From the IMG/VR virus record IMGVR_UViG_3300042874_000086, positions 25,673 through 89,672 of that record: 64,000 nucleotides of DNA; one strand, 5' to 3'. The notes beneath the pieces were generated by a model. It was given only the letters and a program-made list of their open reading frames with translations. It was not told where the DNA came from and did not search any database. The translations under genes and the position numbers were made by a program. Shown here in pieces: positions 28,216-36,386 of the stretch (position 1 is its first letter; each line of letters opens with the position of its first letter). Source of the stretch: a virus.

Positions 28216-28283
28216 TTAATATATACTATATTATGTATTAAAGCAGTTTTAAGTACGTTAATACATAATATAGTATATATTAA
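28216..28283. repeat. Perfect 26-bp inverted repeat in divergent control region
   Basis: Arms 28216-28241 and 28258-28283 are exact reverse complements, pure A/T apart from two G/C per arm, separated by 16 bases. It lies 68 bases upstream of the replicase start and 170 upstream of the exonuclease. Origin, terminator between divergent units, or binding site are all possible. Confidence 0.85.
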
Positions 28284-28338
28284 AGTAATTCATATATTAA
28301 TTATTATACTCTTAATATACCCTTTATAATAATAATAA

Positions 28339-28390
28339 GTAAGTTAAGGTTCCTCAAAGGAGTAAACAAGTGATAGGTCTTGGGACAAGC
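28339..28390 (+). repeat. MIGLGT leader cassette, copy A
   Basis: These 52 bases are identical to 52504-52555 (opposite strand) and share 31 bases with copy C at 58347-58377. AAAGGAG at 28356 is followed by GTG at 28370, opening a 13-codon ORF (MIGLGTSIFLSCN) that ends at 28411. It lies 64 bases before the exonuclease ATG. Confidence 0.75.
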
Positions 28391-28453
28391 ATATTTTTAA
28401 GCTGTAATTAAGGATAATTACTATATTATTGTACAAATATTAAAGGAGCGGAT

Positions 28454-29365
28454 ATGGATATTGTAGTAATAGATTACAGACTTTGTGCATTTGAATATAG
28501 CTTTCATGCACATAAGCCTTTTAATCATATCTTTACAAAACTTTCGCAACTCTTACTTTCTCATAGAATTAATCCTAAGAAGTTAATTTTTGCAGTTGAT
28601 ACGGGTGCAAGTAAAAGACGGGAGATTTATCCTGAGTATAAACTACATAGAACTAAACAGCAAAAGAAAGCAACCCCTGCTGAACAACTACGAAGGCAGG
28701 AATTTGAAAGATTCTACAAGGAGTCTATTCAATGGTTAAATAAGTTAGGTACAGTTCTAGATTTAGCTGGTATTGAGGCAGATGATATTGGTTCTATTGT
28801 TGCGCATAGATTTGCTGATACAGAACACCAAATTACTTTAGTTACTTCCGATAAAGACTGGGCAAGTTTTTTGGTGGCAGATAATATACGAATATTACAT
28901 GTATCAAGAGATACTTTTATTAGTGCTAAGAATTGTGTGGAGGAATACGAACTAGACCCTTTGGGTATTTTTTGGGTTCAATGTTTCGCAGGGTCTGATA
29001 AAGAGAATGTTAAAGGTATCTTTAAGTTTGGTATTAAAACCTTTAAAAAGATTTATGATGAACAAACCCCCAAGGATTTTGATAAAATTAAAACAACAAT
29101 AGAGGAGGATTATCTGGTTAAGGGTTTCCGGGGTATGCAGCTACCCGAGGGAGTTAATTATGATGATATGTGTTCCCTTAATTACAGTCTGTTTAAACCA
29201 GTGGTGTTTGAAGATTTGTCTATGGAAGAGCAAGATTTGTTTCTACAAAAATTTCATGTCTCTACTAAAGATACTTACGATAATCTAGTGTTAGAACTCT
29301 TAATGGATTACGGGGTTAGTTTAACCCTAACCCCACAAGAGCGCTCTATTTATAAACTAAAATAA
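28454..29365 (+). CDS. 5'-3' exonuclease / flap endonuclease (T5 D15-like)
   Basis: 303 residues, close to the 291 of T5 FEN. FAVDTGASKRREIYPEYKLHR is the conserved arch/metal region, AGIEADDIGSIVAHR and LVTSDKDWASFL carry the paired acidic metal ligands, and a helix-hairpin-helix-like IWVQCFAGSDKENVKGIFKFGIKT follows. It would remove RNA primers and flaps during phage replication. ATG after AAAGGAG; first gene of the rightward replication operon. Confidence 0.88.
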   Translation: MDIVVIDYRLCAFEYSFHAHKPFNHIFTKLSQLLLSHRINPKKLIFAVDTGASKRREIYPEYKLHRTKQQKKATPAEQLRRQEFERFYKESIQWLNKLGTVLDLAGIEADDIGSIVAHRFADTEHQITLVTSDKDWASFLVADNIRILHVSRDTFISAKNCVEEYELDPLGIFWVQCFAGSDKENVKGIFKFGIKTFKKIYDEQTPKDFDKIKTTIEEDYLVKGFRGMQLPEGVNYDDMCSLNYSLFKPVVFEDLSMEEQDLFLQKFHVSTKDTYDNLVLELLMDYGVSLTLTPQERSIYKLK

Positions 29366-29375
29366 AAGGAATTTT

Positions 29376-29921
29376 ATGGCACGAGTTATTCAACTCTCTG
29401 GTAAAAAAAGAAAAGGAAAAAGTACTGTAGCAGAAATACTGACAGGTATGTTACCTAACTCTACTACGTTAAACTACGCAGACCCCCTTAAAGCTATTGT
29501 AGCTATTACTTTAGGTATGACGGTAGAGGAATTAGACCACGAAAAAAATATGAACCCTAAGTACAGGGACATTCTTCAGCGTTTTGGTACCGAGGCGATG
29601 AAACCTATTTTTGGGGATAATGTTTGGTATAATATTTTGGTAAATTCTTTAAAAGACTTTGGGGAAGATACTTATGTTATCATAGCTGACTGGCGATTCC
29701 CAGAAGAGATTATTGAAGGTTCTTTTAAAGTACGCATTACCCGGCCTGAATTTTATGACGCAGAAGACCCACATCTGTCTGAGGTTGCTTTAGACTCATA
29801 CGAGGCTTTTGATTATAACTTGGTAAATGAAGAGGGACCTGAAAACTTAGTTAAAGCTGTTACTAACTTAGCAATTAAAATTAGAGAACACTTTAATGAC
29901 CCAATCTTAGATGACGCTTAA
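29376..29921 (+). CDS. Deoxynucleoside monophosphate kinase
   Basis: 181 residues. A Walker-type loop SGKKRKGKSTVAEIL at the N terminus, DYADPLK-like NYADPLKAIV, a DILQRFGTEAMK segment and VIIADWRFPEEI match the T4 gp1/T5 Dnk family, which phosphorylates dNMPs for phage DNA synthesis. TAA overlaps the following small gene (TAATG). Confidence 0.85.
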   Translation: MARVIQLSGKKRKGKSTVAEILTGMLPNSTTLNYADPLKAIVAITLGMTVEELDHEKNMNPKYRDILQRFGTEAMKPIFGDNVWYNILVNSLKDFGEDTYVIIADWRFPEEIIEGSFKVRITRPEFYDAEDPHLSEVALDSYEAFDYNLVNEEGPENLVKAVTNLAIKIREHFNDPILDDA

Positions 29922-30097
29922 TGGTAGTAGATTTCAAGTGCACCTTTTATGGGTGCTTGGACTACAATGTAGAAAAAACTCTACACATCCGAATGGCAGA
30001 CTTAGATAAACAAGTTTGTGAACATTGTGGTAAGCCTATGCAACGGGTGTGGAATTCAAAAACTGCTATTAAAACTTCGGATGGTTATAAGTCCTAA
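29921..30097 (+). CDS. Small zinc-ribbon protein (58 aa)
   Basis: A short gene overlapping the kinase stop by one base. MVVDFKCTFYGCLDYNVE.., then QVCEHCGKPMQRVW gives two Cys pairs (C-x4-C and C-x2-C) like an FmdB-type zinc ribbon. It ends just before a strong terminator, so it closes the kinase operon. Function unknown. Confidence 0.65.
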   Translation: MVVDFKCTFYGCLDYNVEKTLHIRMADLDKQVCEHCGKPMQRVWNSKTAIKTSDGYKS

Positions 30098-30106
30098 CTA
30101 TATTTT

Positions 30107-30128
30107 GAGCACTTTCTGTGCTCTTTTT
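30107..30128 (+). terminator. Rho-independent terminator
   Basis: GAGCAC-TTTCT-GTGCTC followed by TTTTT: perfect 6-bp stem with a U tract, 10 bases after the zinc-ribbon stop. Separates the exonuclease operon from the SSB promoter. Confidence 0.9.
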
Positions 30129-30138
30129 CAAAAACACC

Positions 30139-30167
30139 TTGACATTCATTTTATTTTCTGCTATAAT
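30139..30167 (+). promoter_or_regulatory. Consensus sigma70 promoter for SSB operon
   Basis: TTGACA (30139-30144), 17-base spacer, TATAAT (30162-30167). Both boxes are perfect. The transcript would start near 30174 with a ~60-base leader to the SSB ATG. Confidence 0.88.
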
Positions 30168-30232
30168 TTTCATGTTAGACAATTACTTAGGTAACTTGCC
30201 AACTAAAAACATACCAAACACAAGGATACACG

Positions 30233-31027
30233 ATGGCTTACTCTAAAGAAGAATTAATTGCAATGGGGTTCGATGAAGCAACTGCAGTTGAAATGACAAA
30301 AAATGTTTCAGAAACAGGTGCAGGGTCTCCCTTCAAAAAAATTGGAATGAACTATAGTGACACTATTACAGATGCTTGTAATATTAAAAAAGGACACTTT
30401 ATTGCTGGTTATGTAGAGGATAAAAAAACTCTTACTGTAAAAGAGGAGGGTGTTGATTTTGGTAATGAGATTGAGTTCTATATTGTAAGTCATACATTCC
30501 AGTGTAGTCAATTTGATACCGCTACAAACTCTAATGTGTTTATGACACCTTTTTATAGTGACCACTATTCTACTAAAACGCAGAGAGATAAAAAAACAGG
30601 GCAAACCGTAGAAGAGCGTAAAGCACAAAATCACCGTGTTGTGTTTAACCAAATTCTTTTAATGATGGTGAAACAAGCGGATGGTTCATTTGCACCATAC
30701 CTACATTATCTGCACGGTACAAACTATAACCAATGGAATACTCAGCTTGAAGCAAACGGGGCAGTTATGAATTTGACTACTTTGTTTAAAATTAAGTCTA
30801 AGAAAGTTTCTACTAACTTTGCTCCAGCTTGGTGTTTTGATTTTGTATCAGCTACCGACCGTATGGCAGATGTACCAAAATCAATCAAAGAAGTTAGTGA
30901 AGCAATCAAGGCGTTCAACAAGTGGATTGATAGCTCAAATGCACAAGGAAGTTCTTCTACATCTGCCTCTACCCCACAAGCAAGCTCCGCTGTGGAAGAA
31001 GATACAGATGATGATATCGCATTTTAA
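30233..31027 (+). CDS. ssb: Single-stranded DNA-binding protein
   Basis: 264 residues. A beta-rich body with aromatic residues (GHFIAGYVEDKKTLTV, EIEFYIVSHTFQCSQF, WCFDFVSATDR) is followed by a Ser/Thr/Gln linker and the acidic tail EEDTDDDIAF, the layout of phage and bacterial SSBs whose acidic end recruits partners. Location after a consensus promoter and before recombination genes supports this. Identification is by layout rather than a clear OB-fold signature. Confidence 0.7.
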   Translation: MAYSKEELIAMGFDEATAVEMTKNVSETGAGSPFKKIGMNYSDTITDACNIKKGHFIAGYVEDKKTLTVKEEGVDFGNEIEFYIVSHTFQCSQFDTATNSNVFMTPFYSDHYSTKTQRDKKTGQTVEERKAQNHRVVFNQILLMMVKQADGSFAPYLHYLHGTNYNQWNTQLEANGAVMNLTTLFKIKSKKVSTNFAPAWCFDFVSATDRMADVPKSIKEVSEAIKAFNKWIDSSNAQGSSSTSASTPQASSAVEEDTDDDIAF

Positions 31028-31037
31028 AGATTAACTT

Positions 31038-31271
31038 ATGACTACTGAACAAAGTAAACAAGCTATTTCTTTAATAGCACAGGTGGCACATAAAAATCCT
31101 AAGGATTTTTCAGTTTACATTCCTTTATCTGCTTATAGAATGGATTCTTTAGATATGATAAGTGCCATAACCGCTATTGAGGAGGCTTTTAATATAAAAG
31201 TTCCTGATTCTGTCTTACCAGGTTTTAACTGTGGTAGTGATATTTTAGATTATTTAGAAGAGGTCGTATGA
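31038..31271 (+). CDS. Acyl carrier protein homologue
   Basis: 77 residues, the size of bacterial AcpP. The phosphopantetheine attachment motif is present: YRMDSLDMISAITAIEEAFNIKVPD, with Ser in DSL, followed by the usual helix to a DILDYLEE end. No acyl synthase or other lipid gene is nearby; it sits between SSB and SbcD and overlaps the latter by four bases. It could carry acyl groups on the host holo-ACP synthase, or act as a protein-protein partner, since E. coli ACP binds several non-lipid proteins. Family confident, role unknown. Confidence 0.85.
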   Translation: MTTEQSKQAISLIAQVAHKNPKDFSVYIPLSAYRMDSLDMISAITAIEEAFNIKVPDSVLPGFNCGSDILDYLEEVV

Positions 31272-32248
31272 CCTCTTTGTTTGTGGCTGATATACACCTC
31301 AATTTACGCTCAAATAAAGAGTGGGAACAATCAAGATTTTTAACATTGTTTAAACACCTAGCAAATCATACCGCGGATACAATTATTTTGGGTGGTGATA
31401 TCTTTGATTTACCTAAGCCCTCTTTAGAAGAAATAAATACATTCTATACTGGTATTGGGTATTTAAAAGATAAGACTGTATATTTGATTTCAGGTAACCA
31501 TGAGAATTTGTCTGAGACTAAAACAGTTTTTGACTATTTACCCCACGTCGGATTTATTTACCTAGAGAATACTATGTTATCTGTTAAGGGGTATGATTTA
31601 TATTTTGTGTCACATATCAAATGTAAACAAATTGTGGAATATAAAAAAGAACTAAGCTCATCACGAAAAAATATTTTATTTTCCCACTTTAGGGCAAATT
31701 ACGGAACTTTTATTAAAGGGGAAATTGATGTTAAGGAAGTTTCAGATATTTTTGATTTCTGCTTTGTTGGTGATATTCATCATGTGTACAGTCCTTACCA
31801 TAACGTTTACTATCCTAGTAGCCCATATGGAATACACTACGAGGTAGCTCGTGATTATGGCGTATACGTAATAGACTTTGGGGTAGAATTTAAGTTTACT
31901 TGGGAGAGATTACATCTACCCTCTAAAATTTTAGTAGAAACTACCGAGGATACTATAGATTTATCAGGATTGGATGAAAACAATAGGTATAAAGTGGTGG
32001 TAAAAGGTAGTCCTAGTACTAAAATTACCTCCACTTTGATGAAAGACACACGAGTAGCTTCTTTTGATTATAAACCAACTGAAGTAGAGGATACTGAGGA
32101 GTTTGAGAAATTAGTTGATGAGCTTTCCTCTCATATTGAAGAAGATATTACTGATACTATTATAAAGTTGGTAAAGAGCACTGACTTTGTATTAGATGAA
32201 GAAACAGAAAAATATTTAAAGGCGGTAATGTTAGATGTTAGAAATTAA
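31268..32248 (+). CDS. SbcD-like recombination nuclease subunit (T5 D12 / T4 gp47-like)
   Basis: 326 residues. Metallophosphoesterase motifs occur in order: FVADIHLN (DxH), LGGDIFDL (GDxxD), SGNHEN (GNHE), then LFSHFRA and FVGDIHHVY. It pairs with the SbcC-like product of the next gene, which overlaps by 14 bases, in the Mre11/Rad50-type complex that processes ends for recombination-dependent replication. Confidence 0.9.
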   Translation: MTSLFVADIHLNLRSNKEWEQSRFLTLFKHLANHTADTIILGGDIFDLPKPSLEEINTFYTGIGYLKDKTVYLISGNHENLSETKTVFDYLPHVGFIYLENTMLSVKGYDLYFVSHIKCKQIVEYKKELSSSRKNILFSHFRANYGTFIKGEIDVKEVSDIFDFCFVGDIHHVYSPYHNVYYPSSPYGIHYEVARDYGVYVIDFGVEFKFTWERLHLPSKILVETTEDTIDLSGLDENNRYKVVVKGSPSTKITSTLMKDTRVASFDYKPTEVEDTEEFEKLVDELSSHIEEDITDTIIKLVKSTDFVLDEETEKYLKAVMLDVRN

Positions 32249-33911
32249 GACACTAAAAGTATCTAACTATTACTCAATAGGGGAGGTAGAGTTATCCCTT
32301 CAAAAAGGTTTACATTACATAGTTGGAATAAATAAAGACATAGAGACTATCTCGGTAGCTTCTAATGGTGCTGGTAAAACTGCTATATTTTCTGCTATAT
32401 ACCAAGGATTATTTAATAAGAATATTAAGAACCCTAAAGGTGTTATTGAATCTGTAAATAATTCTGTGACTGGAAAGCCCTATAGTGTAGAGATAACATT
32501 TAGTAAAGAAGGGGACGCAGATTATAAGATTACCAACGATAGGAACAACAATAAAATAACCATTGAGCGCAACTCAAAAGAGATTCAAGTAAAGGGTATA
32601 GCAAACCAGCTTAAACAAATAAAAGATATTATTGGATTAGATTTCGAGACCTTTTCTGCTTTAACTTACATAAGCCAAAGTACTTTACAAGCTATTTTAG
32701 ATACCACCAATAAGGATAATATTCTTTACCAGTTCTTTAATGTGGAAACTATACATAAAGCTGAAGGTTTACTTAAAGATGAGCGTAAGGAGCTTAAAAA
32801 TACTAGAAACTTATTAATAGCTAGATTAAGAGGTGCTGAGAAGAATTTATCTATATTGACGGGTTTTGAGAGAGTAGACCTTGACGAGCTTGAGAGTAAC
32901 CTTAAGATTTTGACCGAGTCTTTACTATCCCTTACTAAAGATAAAAGACACATACAAGTAAAGATGTTGTCTCAACAGACTTATAAACTTAGGGAAGAGA
33001 AAGCAGTCTTAAACGCTGAGGGTATTGGACTAAAAGTACAGTTTGACCACCTACAAAAACAGCAAGAACTTTTATCTCAGAAAATTTGCCCCGTGTGTGG
33101 GTCTGATACCGAGGGAATGGACTTACATTTCCTAGACGAACTTATTACTTTAGAGAAAGCTATGGATGGGCTACGGGAGGAACTCCGAGAAAAATCTGAA
33201 TATTTAAAAATGTTAGAAGGTAAATTAACTGGTTTTGAGGATAGCTTAAGGGATGATGAAAATTCTATAGTTACTAAAATAAATCAAGTTAAATCAAAAA
33301 TTCTAGTAGTATCAGAACAAAATTCACAGTATGAAAAGATTAAGTTTCAAAAACAAGAAATAGAGTCTGATATAGCTAGTATTTATTCCGATATGGGTAG
33401 CCTGGATAAAAAATTAGGTGCTATAGAACAGTGTATTAACCTAATTAAAAATGGAGCACTTGTTAATGAATACCTTAATAAGTTTAGGAAGGTATTTGTA
33501 TCAGTTTTAAAAGAACTTATGCAGAAAACTGACTTCGGTATTACTATAAATGTGTCCGTATCTTCTGGTAAGTTATCTTACAGATTTTTTGACCGAGGTA
33601 TCGAGAAGGGGTTCAATGATTTGTCTGCTGGGGAAAAGACCAGAGTATCCCTTGTGTTGTTAATTTCAACAATTTTTACTCTAGAAAAAGTAACTGGTTT
33701 TTCTAGTAACTATTTAGTTATTGATGAGATGTTGGGAGTGCTAGATGAGGAGGGTATTGAGATGATTAAAAAGTTTCTTGAGATTATTCGTCAAGATAAA
33801 GCAGTATACTTAATAACACATCACAATGAGATACCTATAGAATTTTTTGATTCTACTATTACCTTCATAAAAGAAAAGGGTATAACCAGCTTACAAAAGG
33901 ATGTTAAATGA
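32235..33911 (+). CDS. SbcC-like recombination ATPase subunit (T5 D13 / T4 gp46-like)
   Basis: 558 residues. Walker A SNGAGKTAIFSA near residue 48, Q-loop-like TYISQSTLQ, coiled coil from ~180 to 430 with a central zinc hook ICPVCGSD near 288, ABC signature LSAGEKTRVSLV near 462 and Walker B NYLVIDEML. This is a short-coil Rad50-type ATPase, as in T4/T5. It overlaps SbcD upstream and the sigma-like gene downstream. Confidence 0.92.
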   Translation: MLEIKTLKVSNYYSIGEVELSLQKGLHYIVGINKDIETISVASNGAGKTAIFSAIYQGLFNKNIKNPKGVIESVNNSVTGKPYSVEITFSKEGDADYKITNDRNNNKITIERNSKEIQVKGIANQLKQIKDIIGLDFETFSALTYISQSTLQAILDTTNKDNILYQFFNVETIHKAEGLLKDERKELKNTRNLLIARLRGAEKNLSILTGFERVDLDELESNLKILTESLLSLTKDKRHIQVKMLSQQTYKLREEKAVLNAEGIGLKVQFDHLQKQQELLSQKICPVCGSDTEGMDLHFLDELITLEKAMDGLREELREKSEYLKMLEGKLTGFEDSLRDDENSIVTKINQVKSKILVVSEQNSQYEKIKFQKQEIESDIASIYSDMGSLDKKLGAIEQCINLIKNGALVNEYLNKFRKVFVSVLKELMQKTDFGITINVSVSSGKLSYRFFDRGIEKGFNDLSAGEKTRVSLVLLISTIFTLEKVTGFSSNYLVIDEMLGVLDEEGIEMIKKFLEIIRQDKAVYLITHHNEIPIEFFDSTITFIKEKGITSLQKDVK

Positions 33912-34477
33912 CCGCGGATATACCTAAAGATGATTATGAGTTTGTACAGAAGATTGCTTATAAGTACTTTCTACGAAGTAACTACTACGTAGAGTTGGAT
34001 GATTTAGTCCAAGAGGGTATGTTAGCTTATATCAAAGAGCGTGAGAAGTATGATGAGACTCGTAATAATTTCTTTATGGGCTACGCTTATTTAAGGGTAA
34101 GTGGAGCTATTAAAGACTACATAGGTAAAAACTCACCCAGAGGTGGGGCTACTGTACGCCCCAATTCTTCGGTAGTTAATAAAGAGGTTTATAATTTTTC
34201 CTCTATAGGATTAGACGAGAATGACTTTGAGGACACTTTCTCTCTTACTGTTGAAGATGAAATAGTTAAACAACAATACTTTGAGGAATTCTATAGGTAC
34301 TTAGGGACTTTAACTAACCTAGAAACGAGGGTATTATATGAGTATTTTATTCTCCAAAATTCGGTTGTAAAAATATCTGAACGAGTTAAAATGAGTAGGA
34401 TAAAACTTAAAAAGATACTAAATGCCTGCTTATACCACATGAAGAGTTACTTTCAAATAGACGATTATATAGTATAA
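33908..34477 (+). CDS. Sigma70-family-like factor (possible late sigma)
   Basis: 189 residues. ELDDLVQEGMLAYIKEREKYDETRNNFFMGYAYLRVSGAIKDYI reads as sigma region 2 (the core-binding LvQEG..a helix and promoter-melting helix). The C terminus LTNLETRVLYEYFILQNSVVKISERVKMSRIKLKKILNACLYHMKSYF is a region-4-like helix-turn-helix. Region 1 and 3 are lacking, as in alternative or T4 gp55-type sigmas. It is coupled to the SbcCD genes. It is the obvious candidate to read the ACGATTATW motif ahead of late genes, which is inference. Confidence 0.75.
   Translation: MTADIPKDDYEFVQKIAYKYFLRSNYYVELDDLVQEGMLAYIKEREKYDETRNNFFMGYAYLRVSGAIKDYIGKNSPRGGATVRPNSSVVNKEVYNFSSIGLDENDFEDTFSLTVEDEIVKQQYFEEFYRYLGTLTNLETRVLYEYFILQNSVVKISERVKMSRIKLKKILNACLYHMKSYFQIDDYIV
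34461..34469 (+). promoter_or_regulatory. Late-promoter-like motif ACGATTATA
   Basis: It overlaps the end of the sigma-like gene, 28 bases before the next ATG, the same distance as in the other copies. Confidence 0.35.
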
Positions 34478-34497
34478 GACTATATAAGAGAGTAACT

Positions 34498-35901
34498 ATG
34501 AATGAGTACAAAGTAATAGCCCAAATTAAAACATCCATCCCCTCCAAAGCTCAAGAGGCTTTTAAAAATGCTCTTGAGCTTTACCCAGAGCTTTTAATAG
34601 TTCTATCCTCCTTTGAGATACAAAACCCCTACAATATTTCTTTATCAATAAGACCTACCCGTAACCCTTTAAATGTTAGTTTATTAGAGGGGTTAGCTAG
34701 GGTATGTTATTGGTTAACCTTATCAGATGAAAAGGCGGCCAAGTCCGAGTTTGTTAAATTAAGTACCGAGCAACAGCAAATAATTTACGGACTCTTCAAA
34801 GGGCACTTCCAAAGGTATGTTGGTAGAGATTTTATGTTAGATAATATCCCAAAATTGTATGAATTGCAGGATTTATATGCGTCTTTTATAAAACTGCCCA
34901 GCAAACTTGAAAGTGACTTTGAGGAACATTTAGAGGGTATTAAAAAAGATTTCGATTTATCAAAAGCTAAGTTACCAGTACATATGATTATTATACCAAA
35001 AAGTAGCCGTAAGAGTTCTAAAATATACTACATTATTAAGAAAGGTAACTCAATTCATAGTAATCTTAGTAATAACCTTATACGGGAGTACTTTAAGAAT
35101 AATTTTCACTACGCCAGTTTTGGGTGTATCTTTCTATATAGTAAAGTTGCGAATAGAAGATACGGTAAGCACATTATACCTATCTGTTTCAGTCTAGAAT
35201 ACAGAAGTATACTGGAGTTATATAAAGGAAATACCGAAGTAAAATTAGAGGGTATCATTTTTGATACCAAAAAGTACTTCCCAGAAATAAAATCAAACTA
35301 CATTGACGTTAAATTCCCACAAACAAAATTATTAGGTACCTCAGAAGTATTTGAACAACATCTTAGAGGTGCTAAGGAAAATAACTTATTAGTATTCTCA
35401 AATGGAATTGTAAAGATTAACTTCATTACTAAATATAGGTCTGTAAAGGTTGCTGATTTTATTTTAGATGATGAATTCATACCTATAGGACTACTTACAG
35501 TAGAGGGCACTAAACATTTTATAAATATATCTAACGACTTTGTGGAGGGGGGACTTGATAATAGGTATATTACAGTAACCGATAGATTTTTGGGTAATAT
35601 TAAGGTAAGTACCAAGTTATTTGATATTCAAGGAAAAGGCTTATTTCAATGTAATCATTGCGGTGCAGTTACTAAAACAAATATCAAAGGGTTATGTAGT
35701 AGTTGTTATAGTAGATTTCATAACATAGCAGAGTTTTGTGGGGAGGGTATTACGATACCAGAGGGGTCTTTGAATCCATTCAATATAAAATTATGCAAGT
35801 GCGATATTAAGGGTGATTCTGAACTAACTTTTATTATTAATTATGAGAACGTAATAGGAAAGCAATTAAGCCTTCCTATTTATGAGTATTGGGTAGGGTA
35901 G
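34498..35901 (+). CDS. Unknown protein with C-terminal zinc finger
   Basis: 467 residues. No enzyme motif recognised in the first 380 residues. Residues ~380-405 hold FQCNHCGAVTKTNIKGLCSSCYSRF, a four-Cys (C-x2-C..C-x2-C) zinc ribbon, and one more CKC follows near the end. The gene is last in the replication operon, ahead of convergent genes, so a DNA- or RNA-binding role in replication or transcription is plausible. It may correspond to T5 D14-region genes, but I cannot support that. Stop is TAG. Confidence 0.55.
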   Translation: MNEYKVIAQIKTSIPSKAQEAFKNALELYPELLIVLSSFEIQNPYNISLSIRPTRNPLNVSLLEGLARVCYWLTLSDEKAAKSEFVKLSTEQQQIIYGLFKGHFQRYVGRDFMLDNIPKLYELQDLYASFIKLPSKLESDFEEHLEGIKKDFDLSKAKLPVHMIIIPKSSRKSSKIYYIIKKGNSIHSNLSNNLIREYFKNNFHYASFGCIFLYSKVANRRYGKHIIPICFSLEYRSILELYKGNTEVKLEGIIFDTKKYFPEIKSNYIDVKFPQTKLLGTSEVFEQHLRGAKENNLLVFSNGIVKINFITKYRSVKVADFILDDEFIPIGLLTVEGTKHFINISNDFVEGGLDNRYITVTDRFLGNIKVSTKLFDIQGKGLFQCNHCGAVTKTNIKGLCSSCYSRFHNIAEFCGEGITIPEGSLNPFNIKLCKCDIKGDSELTFIINYENVIGKQLSLPIYEYWVG

Positions 35902-35904
35902 AGT

Positions 35905-36162
35905 TTATAACCCTTTCTGTATTACATAGTCACCACAAGACTCACAAGGTTCATCGTCAGAATAGGTAATTTCACCAAAGCCATCTACTAAGTACCTAAT
36001 ATTATTTTCGTATTCATCTTTGGTAAATTGGATACCCTGTAGTGTTACACATAGAGCTTGCCAGGCTTCTGTAAGCTCTTCAATACTTAAGTCATCTAGA
36101 CTCTTTCCTTTATATGTTGTCCAGAACGCTGTGCAGCCGCTGCTTGTTTCAAAATCCTTCAT
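35905..36162 (-). CDS. Small protein with C-terminal CxxC, unknown
   Basis: 85 residues from the ATG at 36162; a TTG one codon upstream is also in frame. Acidic, helix in the middle (LSIEELTEAWQALCVTLQGI), and CESCGDYVIQKG at the end. It overlaps the preceding gene's stop. Function unknown. Confidence 0.55.
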   Translation of the reverse strand: MKDFETSSGCTAFWTTYKGKSLDDLSIEELTEAWQALCVTLQGIQFTKDEYENNIRYLVDGFGEITYSDDEPCESCGDYVIQKGL

Positions 36163-36347
36163 CAATCTTCCTCCTCATATACTTCTATACCATTACCCCA
36201 GAGAATTTGTATATCGTCTGGTGATAACACCCCCAACTCAATAACACAATCCCCGTCTGAACAAGATATGTAAGCGGTACCCCAGCCCGCAAATACATCA
36301 ACATGAACACTACAATCCATTCCTAAATAATATGATAGGTTTTTCAC
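36162..36347 (-). CDS. Small acidic protein, unknown
   Basis: 61 residues, SD AAGGAG. Cys-containing beta segments (YISCSDGDCVIEL) and the end SPDDIQILWGNGIEVYEEED. The DDIQIL(W/F)G string recurs at the C terminus of the 216-residue protein at 51440-52090, hinting at a shared short domain. Confidence 0.5.
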   Translation of the reverse strand: MKNLSYYLGMDCSVHVDVFAGWGTAYISCSDGDCVIELGVLSPDDIQILWGNGIEVYEEED

Positions 36348-36386
36348 ATTTTAATTCTCCTTAATATGTTAAAGGCTTCTTTAAGT

